DNA of 5,008 nucleotides, taken from positions 1 through 5,008 of the forward strand of contig OMUX01000403.1 in assembly GCA_900314345.1 (NCBI GenBank), written 5' to 3'. The notes under the pieces were generated by a model. That model was not told the DNA's origin, did not search any database, and was given only the letters and a program-made list of their open reading frames with translations. Origin of the DNA: an uncultured Erysipelotrichaceae bacterium. GTDB taxonomy: Bacteria; Bacillota_I; Bacilli_A; Erysipelotrichales; Erysipelotrichaceae. Numbering within the stretch: the stretch's first letter is position 1; each line of letters begins with the position of its first letter. Positions 1-4,852 of this stretch are shown piece after piece. A program made the translations under genes and the position numbers.

Positions 1-796
1 TAATGGCATCGCCTCCTTTGAAGATGTTGCAAAGGAGGATATCAGCGACTACATCACAAAGCTCAGAAGCGGGAAGATCGGGGGAACACCATTAAGCAAT
101 TCCTCCTTTTCAAGGAACCTGTCATCCATCCGTTCCTTCTACCGCTATCTCAACCAGTATGAAGGCGTAAAGGCGAACCCTGTGCACCTCTTCAAAGGCG
201 CACAGAGCAGAAGACCTCTGCCGGAATTCCTGACCTATGAACAGATGCAGGCACTGCTGGATACCTTTGACCTGCACGATCCCATCGGAATCCGGGACAG
301 GACAATCGTGGAAACGATCTATGCCTGCGGTCTGCGTGTGAGTGAATGCGCAGGTCTTGAGGTATCCAGGATCAACTTCCATGACAATTACCTGACCGTG
401 CTTGGAAAGGAATCCAAGGAACGCATGGTGCCGTTCTATCCAAGGGCACACCAGCTGCTGGAGTTCTATATTGAAAATGTCAGACCCATGTATGTGAAGG
501 AAGAGAACGGCTATGTGTTCCTTTCAAAGAGGGGAACACAGATGTCCGTGCGTTCCATCCAGCTCATGATCGCGGATGCCGGAGAGAAGGCAGGGCTTCC
601 CATGCATGTTCATCCCCATATGATCCGCCATTCCTTTGCCACACATCTTCTGGACAATGGTGCAGACCTGCGCACCGTGCAGGAACTGCTCGGTCATGAA
701 ACCCTCTCCACCACCCAGATCTACACCCATGTCACAGCCGACAGGCTCCGCAAGGTGGTGGATGAAGCACACCCGTACGCAAAGAAGGCAAAATAA
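1..796 (+). CDS. xerC: Tyrosine site-specific recombinase, XerC-like (5' end outside window)
   Basis: This gene is open from the left edge (first full codon at base 2) and shows 264 codons, against about 295-305 for XerC/XerD, so some 30-40 residues are missing. XerC works with XerD at dif sites to resolve chromosome dimers. Visible residues 1-60 are the end of the DNA-binding SAM-like core domain (SSIRSFYRYL). The catalytic domain follows with a complete active site: Arg in GLRVSE (335-337), Lys in GKESKER (407-409), HxxR in HMIRHSFATHLL (His 617-619, Arg 626-628), His in LLGHETLSTTQ (695-697) and the nucleophile Tyr in QIYTHV (722-724). XerC is preferred over XerD because of the HPHMIRHSFATHLLDNGADL block and the AHPYAKKAK end, but this is family resemblance, not proof. 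A GTG at 182 is not the start, because homology runs upstream of it. A terminator follows 28 bases later. Confidence 0.9.
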   Translation, partial: NGIASFEDVAKEDISDYITKLRSGKIGGTPLSNSSFSRNLSSIRSFYRYLNQYEGVKANPVHLFKGAQSRRPLPEFLTYEQMQALLDTFDLHDPIGIRDRTIVETIYACGLRVSECAGLEVSRINFHDNYLTVLGKESKERMVPFYPRAHQLLEFYIENVRPMYVKEENGYVFLSKRGTQMSVRSIQLMIADAGEKAGLPMHVHPHMIRHSFATHLLDNGADLRTVQELLGHETLSTTQIYTHVTADRLRKVVDEAHPYAKKAK

Positions 797-824
797 GACA
801 ATTATCGATTCTTTGTGAAAGAAG

Positions 825-854
825 CTGCAGGCATGAATATCATCCTGCAGTTTT
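825..854 (+). terminator. Rho-independent terminator after xerC
   Basis: CTGCAGG (825-831) pairs with CCTGCAG (844-850). An inner ATG/CAT pairing (833-835 with 841-843) lies beyond a one-base bulge, and TTTT follows (851-854). The upstream GAAG can pair with the T run, so the structure may work in both directions. It separates xerC from the downstream genes. Confidence 0.6.
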
Positions 855-931
855 CAGTTTCCCGGGCAGCAAGGCTGTACAGTATCTTGTTCTGAAAGCG
901 GAAGGCGAAAGAATGAAATGACTGCGTCCTG

Positions 932-959
932 TTGCAAAACATCCAGCCACGATTATGGT
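932..959 (+). promoter_or_regulatory. Weak candidate promoter for the small ORF at 1006
   Basis: TTGCAA (932-937) and TATGGT (954-959) are separated by 16 bases, each matching its sigma-A consensus hexamer at 4 of 6 positions. It lies between the xerC terminator and the next ORF, where a promoter would be expected. The match is weak enough to be chance. Confidence 0.2.
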
Positions 960-1005
960 GAAATTAGGAAAGATATTTCCAATGACAGGAAGGAGGAACT
1001 GAATA

Positions 1006-1164
1006 ATGGCAACAACTCCATTCGAGAGAGTCTTCGAGATCACCAATCCGGAAGGGATCAAACTGCTGGAAGAAATGGAGAATTCAGAACCGGAAGAACC
1101 TATTTCGAGACATTCATACATAACGGAGGAAGATTTAGAAGACGAAAAGCTGGTGCAGGAATAG
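1006..1164 (+). CDS. Small acidic hypothetical protein, probably truncated by an in-frame TAG
   Basis: I do not recognise this 52-aa protein. The start is very well supported: AAGGAGG at 990-996 sits 9 bases before ATG 1006. The protein begins MATTPFERVFEITNPEG and is very acidic (EEMENSEPEEP, TEEDLEDEKLVQE), without cysteines or a membrane segment. The reading frame stops at TAG 1162-1164, but the next 16 codons (LASLKDKPEKYGTADP) look like the natural continuation before a second TAG at 1213-1215. An uninterrupted version would have 69 codons, and the TAG may be a nonsense mutation of a codon such as TGG or CAG. Small acidic proteins of this build are often antitoxins, but nothing here shows that, and no toxin partner is evident apart from the 29-codon ORF overlapping its end. 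Its reality as a gene is fairly likely; its function is unknown. Confidence 0.5.
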   Translation: MATTPFERVFEITNPEGIKLLEEMENSEPEEPISRHSYITEEDLEDEKLVQE

Positions 1165-1195
1165 CTGGCAAGCTTGAAGGATAAGCCGGAAAAAT

Positions 1196-1285
1196 ATGGA
1201 ACAGCTGATCCATAGTATGAAATTGACTTCATTTTCTGAGAGACGCATCAAGAATATCAAGCACTTCCGGCATGATGCTGGATGA
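1196..1285 (+). CDS. Very short basic ORF overlapping the end of the preceding gene (possible remnant)
   Basis: Twenty-nine codons, beginning MEQLIHSMKL and ending NIKHFRHDAG. It overlaps the extended (69-codon) version of the upstream ORF by 20 bases, a spacing typical of coupled genes. GGAA at 1188-1191 gives only a weak RBS, 4 bases before the ATG. The product is basic (RRIKNIKHFRH), the opposite of its acidic neighbour. It stops at TGA 1283-1285 with no obvious continuation in any frame. It could be the remaining 5' end of a lost partner gene or a chance ORF. No family is recognised. Confidence 0.2.
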   Translation: MEQLIHSMKLTSFSERRIKNIKHFRHDAG

Positions 1286-1345
1286 AATTCATTGCAGCAA
1301 GTTTCACTCTCGAGCGGGGGAAATGCTCACAAACAGGCAATAAGT

Positions 1346-1368
1346 ATGGCAGGAGGTAATCCTGCCAT
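1346..1368 (+). promoter_or_regulatory. Hairpin enclosing the RBS and start codon of the Rpn-like nuclease gene
   Basis: ATGGCAGGA (1346-1354) is the exact reverse complement of TCCTGCCAT (1360-1368), with loop GGTAA. The ribosome binding site AGGAGGT (1351-1357) lies in the left arm and loop, and the first two bases of start codon ATG 1367-1369 are in the right arm. In mRNA this would hide both RBS and AUG. Hidden start sites are known in transposase mRNAs such as IS200 tnpA, where they limit expression. Repression here is inferred from geometry. Confidence 0.6.
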
Positions 1369-2245
1369 GAGACATAAGCATTGGAAAAAGAAAAAACTGA
1401 ACAAGGAAGAACTGAAGCGGAAGCTGTATCGGCAGAAGATACAGATCATGCGGCCGATTGACAACAGGATGTTCCAGGCAATCTTCTGCTATTCCGAAGA
1501 GATGGCCAGGGATATTCTGAAGGTTGTTCTGAACAAGGATCCGGGTGAACTGGTCTTCATGGAAAAGGAAAATACATTGGATCCTGGTCCTGCATACAAG
1601 GGTGTCCGGCTGGACTGCTTTGCGGTTGATGCTGAAGGCAATGCCTATGATGTTGAGTCACAGCTGTACAGAATCGTGGATACTGATGGCAGGATTCTCT
1701 ACTACCACTCAGTAATCACTGTAACAATGACAGTTCCCGGAACAGAGTATTCTGCCATAGGCAAAACTACCGTGGTTTTCTTCACGAACTATGATCCATG
1801 GAACACCGGACACGCCATGTATGAGGAAGTCCCGGCAGTCTATGCTGTGGTAAATGGGAAAAGAGAGTTTGTGGGCTGGAATGACAGACAGAAATCCATT
1901 ATCCTAAATACAGAAGGAAACCTGGATGAACTCACGGAGGAACAGAGAAACCTTGCACAGTTTGAACAAACAGGGATTCCCTGCGACGAACTGACGGGAA
2001 GGATGGCAATGGTTATGAAGAAGATCAAGAGAGTATGGTCAGAAAACCTGCTGGCCTTGACGCATGAGATGTTCAGCAATCAGGACCACTACAATATGGG
2101 ACATGACGCTGGTGTAGAGGAAGGCGAAATGAAGACCTATGCCGGTCTGGTTAACGATGGCACATTGGATATTAACGTTGCTGCTGAGAAGGCAGGCATG
2201 ACTGCAGATGAATTCAAGAAGGCGGCCGCAAAGTATCTTGCATGA
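1367..2245 (+). CDS. Rpn-family PD-(D/E)XK nuclease ('PDDEXK nuclease family transposase')
   Basis: The 292-aa product belongs to the Rpn / PDDEXK_2 group, known in E. coli as DNA endonucleases that promote recombination and act against phage. ATG 1367 is chosen because AGGAGGT (1351-1357) lies 9 bases upstream; the frame is open back to a TTG at 1292, which has no RBS. Residues 2-27 are very basic. The nuclease domain (about 28-180) starts with MRPIDNRMFQAIF and carries the core RLDCFAVDAEGNAYDVESQ, with Asp83, Glu97 and Gln99 in the D-x13-E-x-Q spacing of this family, then a GRILYYHS segment equivalent to the conserved RxxYYxS. FFTNYDPW and IILNTEG are also family features. An E/Q-rich linker leads to a helical domain at 217-292 (MKKIKRVWSENLL onwards), the variable C-terminal part with the EEG motif. 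That domain is repeated as the next ORF, which begins inside this gene's stop codon (ATGA, 2242-2245). The active site looks intact. No terminal repeats suggest a transposon. Confidence 0.8.
   Translation: MRHKHWKKKKLNKEELKRKLYRQKIQIMRPIDNRMFQAIFCYSEEMARDILKVVLNKDPGELVFMEKENTLDPGPAYKGVRLDCFAVDAEGNAYDVESQLYRIVDTDGRILYYHSVITVTMTVPGTEYSAIGKTTVVFFTNYDPWNTGHAMYEEVPAVYAVVNGKREFVGWNDRQKSIILNTEGNLDELTEEQRNLAQFEQTGIPCDELTGRMAMVMKKIKRVWSENLLALTHEMFSNQDHYNMGHDAGVEEGEMKTYAGLVNDGTLDINVAAEKAGMTADEFKKAAAKYLA
1996..2011 (+). promoter_or_regulatory. Candidate internal translation start for a short C-terminal form of the nuclease
   Basis: GGGAAGG (1996-2002) lies 6 bases before an in-frame ATG at 2009-2011; two more ATGs occur in the same frame at 2003 and 2015. 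Starting at 2009 would give a 78-aa protein of just the C-terminal domain. In E. coli rpn genes, internal starts make such short forms, which inhibit the full-length nuclease. The purine run also encodes ordinary Gly-Arg codons, so it may be fortuitous. Confidence 0.35.
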
Positions 2246-2477
2246 AGAAAATCAAGAGAAAATGGTCAGAAAACCTGCTAGCCTTGACACACGAGATGTT
2301 CAATAATCAGGACCACTACAATGCCGGTATTGAGGAAGGCATGGCCAGAGGTGAATTGAAGACCTATGCCGGTCTGGTGAATGCAGGAAAGCTTGATGCG
2401 GATGATGTTGCTGAAATGACAGGCATGACTGCAGATGAATTCAGACAGGCAGCCGCAAAGTATCTTGTATGAAGAAG
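2015..2477 (+). repeat. Tandem duplication, 227-bp period, two full units plus the start of a third
   Basis: Unit 1 (2015-2241) and unit 2 (2242-2468) both begin ATGAAGAA and stay strongly similar throughout, with identical stretches of more than 20 bases. A third ATGAAGAAG at 2469-2477 lies exactly 227 bases after the second, and then similarity fades. The period is not a multiple of three, so unit 2 is read in a different frame from the parent gene. The shared ATGAAGAAG at the outer edges is a likely site of slippage or unequal recombination. Confidence 0.85.
2242..2472 (+). CDS. Free-standing copy of the Rpn C-terminal domain (possible nuclease inhibitor)
   Basis: This 76-aa ORF repeats the last 76 residues of the upstream nuclease: 55 of 76 positions are identical without gaps. 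Shared blocks include MKKIKR, WSENLLALTHEMF, NQDHYN, KTYAGLVN, GMTADEF and AAAKYL. It has no nuclease core. The middle differs by compensating four-residue gaps: AGVEEG of the parent aligns with AGIEEG here, followed by an added MARG. No RBS stands at a usable distance before ATG 2242, and the start overlaps the nuclease stop as ATGA, so translation should depend on coupling to the upstream gene. Because isolated C-terminal forms of E. coli Rpn proteins block their nucleases, an inhibitor or antitoxin role is reasonable, but it is inferred. A terminator at 2535-2570 ends the pair. The retained frame and conserved residues argue that it is made. Confidence 0.65.
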   Translation: MKKIKRKWSENLLALTHEMFNNQDHYNAGIEEGMARGELKTYAGLVNAGKLDADDVAEMTGMTADEFRQAAAKYLV

Positions 2478-2534
2478 GAAAACAGGTGGAAGAACTTGTA
2501 GGGTCATGCGCGTCATTACAAGTATTCTTAAGTC

Positions 2535-2570
2535 GAGAGGAGAACAGTGTTCAGATACTGTTCTTCTTTT
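2535..2570 (+). terminator. Strong Rho-independent terminator after the Rpn pair
   Basis: GAGAGGAGAACAGT (2535-2548) pairs over 14 positions, counting G-U pairs, with ACTGTTCTTCTTTT (2557-2570) around an 8-base loop. The Watson-Crick core is AGAACAGT/ACTGTTCT, and the right arm ends in TTTT. It closes the nuclease unit and isolates it from the downstream gene. Confidence 0.75.
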
Positions 2571-2595
2571 GGCATTTCATGCAGATATTTCCTTC

Positions 2596-2624
2596 GTGAC
2601 AGCTTTGTGTAAGAGTGTAATAAT
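2596..2624 (+). promoter_or_regulatory. Sigma-A type promoter for the membrane GGDEF/EAL unit
   Basis: GTGACA (2596-2601) and AATAAT (2619-2624) each match consensus at 5 of 6 positions and are separated by 17 bases. A TGT directly before the -10 gives an extended -10. Transcription should start near 2631, about 40 bases before ATG 2671. It lies just after the preceding terminator. Confidence 0.6.
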
Positions 2625-2670
2625 TACGGCATCTTCACAAATGAACACATAGATTGGACTGGTACTGGCT

Positions 2671-3804
2671 ATGAACCTGCAGATAGTGTCATATGAGCTG
2701 CGCAACTACTCACTTCTGGTGCAGGCTTTTATCTTTGTATGGATGAATGACAGGATGTTCTTCCGCGAACTGCCCGCAGGGAAAAGACTGCAGAAAGGAA
2801 TCCTGTCGTTCCTTGTATCCTTCCATACTTCCTTCTACCTTGCATACAGGCTGTTCTATGTTTTCTCTTCTTTTACCCAGCAGGAAAGCATTACCTCGTT
2901 CTTTGCAGTCACAGCCATATGCATCGTGACAGTGGTGGTGATGCTGCCGCTTTACAAGAAGCTGATCAATCAGGACTGGACGCTGACATTGTTCCTGTAT
3001 CTGATCTATGTCATGGCCCATTATCTGGCGACGCTTGTTTCCATCACGATCTTAGGCAAGCTTGCACACACACAGCTGATTACCCTTGCTGTTCTTTTCT
3101 GGTTCCACAAAGAAATCAGGAAGCTGAGTACGATTCAGTATCATATGCATGCAAGCAGACGCTTCAACTGCATGCTGATGCTGTCCATGAGCTTTGTCAT
3201 TGCCCAGGCACAAGCACCGCGCCTTGTCCTGAGCGGAGCACCGCATGCAGAAGCACAGTCGGACTTTGAGTGGGTGCTGGCCGGCCTGAGCCTGGCATTC
3301 ACTTTTTCCATCCTTCTGATCATGAAGCTGTTTCTCAATGCGGTATTCCGCTATGAGGAATACTTTGACATGCATGAAAAGGATCCTCTGACAGGCCTTT
3401 ACAACAGAAGCTATTACCAGGAACATGCCTGGGATAAGATTGATGAAGCTTTCAGTGCAGGAAAGAAGGCAACAATCTTCTCCATGAACATTCATGGCTT
3501 CCATGACTACAACAGCATGTATGGCTTTGAGGCAGGGGACATGCTGCTGCAGCATCTTTCTGACAGTCTCAGGAATGAGTTTCCGGACGGCCTTCTGAGC
3601 AGGGACATGGCAGATCACTTCATCGGTGTGGTCATCGGTGATGATATCCAGGCAAGGATCAAGGGGATCCATGAAAGCATGCATCTGCTGCAGAAGCAGA
3701 CAACCCTGCAGTTATTGACCGGTTTGTATGAAGTACAGGATCTTCCGCAGAAAAAGGACAGTGGGTCATCACGAAGTATCTGGACAATGCAGATGCCGCA
3801 ATGA
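2671..3804 (+). CDS. Membrane protein with degenerate GGDEF domain (N-terminal half of a split GGDEF-EAL protein)
   Basis: The 377-aa product begins with about 220 residues holding six or seven hydrophobic segments (roughly 12-28, 43-66, 76-95, 104-128, 132-146, 166-184, 202-224), which look like an integral membrane sensor. A GGDEF-type domain follows at about 237-355. DPLTGLYNR (238-246) and the YGFEAGDMLL block are well kept, but the signature loop reads MADHF (313-317) instead of GGDEF, and DxDxF reads NIHGF. Diguanylate cyclase activity is therefore unlikely; such domains usually act as regulators of an attached EAL domain. The last residues after about 362 (DSGSSRSIWTMQ) are out-of-frame sequence: from 3756 the family-like continuation (GQWVITKYLDNADAAMK) is in the next frame, leading into the EAL ORF. 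ATG 2671 has no clear RBS, but the frame is closed by TAG at 2650-2652 and no better start is available. Confidence 0.8.
   Translation: MNLQIVSYELRNYSLLVQAFIFVWMNDRMFFRELPAGKRLQKGILSFLVSFHTSFYLAYRLFYVFSSFTQQESITSFFAVTAICIVTVVVMLPLYKKLINQDWTLTLFLYLIYVMAHYLATLVSITILGKLAHTQLITLAVLFWFHKEIRKLSTIQYHMHASRRFNCMLMLSMSFVIAQAQAPRLVLSGAPHAEAQSDFEWVLAGLSLAFTFSILLIMKLFLNAVFRYEEYFDMHEKDPLTGLYNRSYYQEHAWDKIDEAFSAGKKATIFSMNIHGFHDYNSMYGFEAGDMLLQHLSDSLRNEFPDGLLSRDMADHFIGVVIGDDIQARIKGIHESMHLLQKQTTLQLLTGLYEVQDLPQKKDSGSSRSIWTMQMPQ
3751..3755 (+). other. Apparent frameshift site splitting the GGDEF-EAL gene
   Basis: Homology-like reading moves from the first frame (through about residue 357, codons ending near 3741) to the next frame by 3756. 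Adding one A to the AAAAA run restores a continuous reading frame of about 652 codons. Frame limits place the change between 3732, after a TGA in the second frame, and 3802. It may be a real one-base deletion or a sequencing error in the homopolymer. Programmed slippage is less likely, since A5 preceded by G is not a full slippery heptamer. Confidence 0.65.
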
Positions 3805-4628
3805 AGTCCATGTTCGGACAGCCGCTAGTGGATACCGTGTACTTCAATGAAAAGCTGCAGAAGGAGGCAGAGCTGCGCAGCTATGTCCTGGAACATATCG
3901 ATGAAGCAGTTGAGAAAGGGTGGATCCAGACCTACTACCAGCCATGCATTGATATTCATACCGGAAAGCTGTACCAGTACGAAGCTCTTGCAAGATGGAT
4001 TGATCCCGTGCATGGATACCTGAGACCGGATCAGTTCATTCCGGTTCTTGAAAACAACTACCTGGTGTACAAGGTGGACTTCAAGGTTCTTGAGAATGCC
4101 TGCAGGACAATGCAGGAAACAGGACACCCGTTTCCCATCAGCTTCAACCTTTCCAGAACGGACTTTGAGTCAGCAGATGTTCTGAAGAACATCGTGGATA
4201 TCTCAGACCACTATGGTATTTCCCGAAGCTTCCTGCATGCAGAGATCACGGAAAGCGCCATGAACAATGACAACAATGTCATCCGGAAGGCCATTGACGA
4301 CCTGCATGGCATCGGCTGCGAGGTGTGGATGGATGACTTCGGCTCTGGATTCTCCTCCCTGAATGTCCTGAAGGATTATCCCTTTGATGTGATCAAGATC
4401 GACATGGTGTTCATGCGGAACTTCAACAAACGCTCTGAGGATGTCGTCAAGGCAGTCACCGGCATGAACAAGGAACTTGGCTTGAGAACACTGTGTGAAG
4501 GCGTGGAGACAAAGGAACAGATGGACTTCCTGCACAGCATCGGCTGTGATATTGCCCAGGGCTATCTCTTCAGCAAGCCGCTTCCTTATGAAGAGGTCAG
4601 TCAGCTGGAATTCGGCATGAAATCCTGA
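3801..4628 (+). CDS. EAL-domain cyclic-di-GMP phosphodiesterase (C-terminal half of a split GGDEF-EAL protein)
   Basis: The 275-aa product is almost entirely an EAL domain (about residues 35-268), which cleaves cyclic di-GMP to pGpG. All metal- and substrate-binding motifs are present: YEALARW (Glu61), SFNLS (Asn116), HAEITES (Glu148), DDFGSGFSSL (Asp178, Asp179), VIKID (Lys199, Asp201), LCEGVET (Glu233) and the closing AQGYLFSKPLP (Gln253). The domain should be catalytically competent. The first 30 residues are the linker that in the ancestral protein joined it to the GGDEF domain. ATG 3801 overlaps the upstream stop as ATGA and has no RBS of its own, so it would be translated by reinitiation. 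That would yield a soluble EAL protein no longer tethered to the membrane sensor. If the frameshift is a sequencing artefact, this is simply the end of one membrane-bound protein. A terminator follows at 4663. Confidence 0.85.
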   Translation: MKSMFGQPLVDTVYFNEKLQKEAELRSYVLEHIDEAVEKGWIQTYYQPCIDIHTGKLYQYEALARWIDPVHGYLRPDQFIPVLENNYLVYKVDFKVLENACRTMQETGHPFPISFNLSRTDFESADVLKNIVDISDHYGISRSFLHAEITESAMNNDNNVIRKAIDDLHGIGCEVWMDDFGSGFSSLNVLKDYPFDVIKIDMVFMRNFNKRSEDVVKAVTGMNKELGLRTLCEGVETKEQMDFLHSIGCDIAQGYLFSKPLPYEEVSQLEFGMKS

Positions 4629-4657
4629 ATTTCTGCATGCGGACGCAATATTTTCTC

Positions 4658-4686
4658 TTTTCAAACATGCATGGTTATGCTATAAA
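4658..4686 (+). promoter_or_regulatory. Candidate rpsB promoter with extended -10
   Basis: TTTTCA (4658-4663) is 17 bases before TATAAA (4681-4686), which is preceded by TGC as an extended -10. Transcription would start near 4693. The -10 lies in the loop of the terminator hairpin of the upstream gene. This is the best promoter visible before rpsB; the -35 match is only 4 of 6. Confidence 0.45.
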
Positions 4687-4715
4687 TATCTACGGCATTT
4701 CCTGCATGTTTTTTT
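4663..4715 (+). terminator. Terminator after the EAL gene
   Basis: AAACATGCA (4663-4671) pairs exactly with TGCATGTTT (4703-4711), and the run of seven T (4709-4715) overlaps and follows the right arm. An inner ATGC/GCAT pairing (4677-4680 with 4695-4698) can extend the stem. The loop region is long for a terminator, which lowers confidence. Confidence 0.55.
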
Positions 4716-4852
4716 ATCTGCGGGGAGTGTACTACTCACACAGTGGATTCATGGTCCCGTGCATGCGCACTGATAAAGCACAGTGATTCGTATGTTGATC
4801 ATGTTGGAAGCTGTGGCGGAAAACAACGGAAAGTGAGGTAAATAAAAAGAAT
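4693..4852 (+). other. 5' leader of rpsB, about 160 nt, with short alternative hairpins
   Basis: If the promoter at 4658-4686 is right, rpsB has a long untranslated leader. CACTG at 4768-4772 can pair with CAGTG at 4741-4745 or at 4781-4785, and GTGC/GCAC (4759-4762 with 4767-4770) competes with both. An imperfect direct repeat CACAGTG(G)ATTC occurs at 4739-4750 and 4779-4789. Autogenous control of rpsB by S2 is known in E. coli; I cannot match this leader to a named RNA family, and the stems are short. Confidence 0.3.

Noticed and set aside
182..796. GTG at 182 as the start of the recombinase
   Set aside because: The reading frame and Xer-like N-terminal domain sequence continue upstream to the window edge.
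918..1184. 88-codon + strand ORF overlapping the small acidic ORF
   Set aside because: It lacks an RBS and has a low-complexity composition typical of an out-of-frame reading; the 1006 ORF in the other frame has an ideal RBS.
1292..1366. TTG at 1292 as the start of the Rpn-like nuclease
   Set aside because: It has no RBS, and the added 25 residues look non-coding, while ATG 1367 has AGGAGGT 9 bases upstream.
1286..2570. Rpn locus as a complete insertion sequence
   Set aside because: Despite the 'transposase' label common for this family, I find no terminal inverted repeats or target-site duplications; the inverted repeat at 1346-1368 is a local hairpin with no partner at the other end.
2641..2652. 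Three-codon ORF (M-N-T-stop) in the leader of the GGDEF gene
   Set aside because: It has no RBS and is short enough to be chance, although it lies between the predicted transcription start and ATG 2671.
3052..3684. 210-codon ORF on the minus strand
   Set aside because: It lies wholly opposite the GGDEF coding region, is rich in Cys and His as antisense shadows often are, and resembles no family.
3748..3757. Programmed -1 ribosomal frameshifting at the A5 run
   Set aside because: The site reads G-AAA-AAG, not a full slippery heptamer, and I see no convincing stimulatory hairpin after it; a one-base loss explains it better.
4203..4664. 153-codon ORF on the minus strand
   Set aside because: It is antisense to the highly conserved EAL motifs and is a shadow of that gene.
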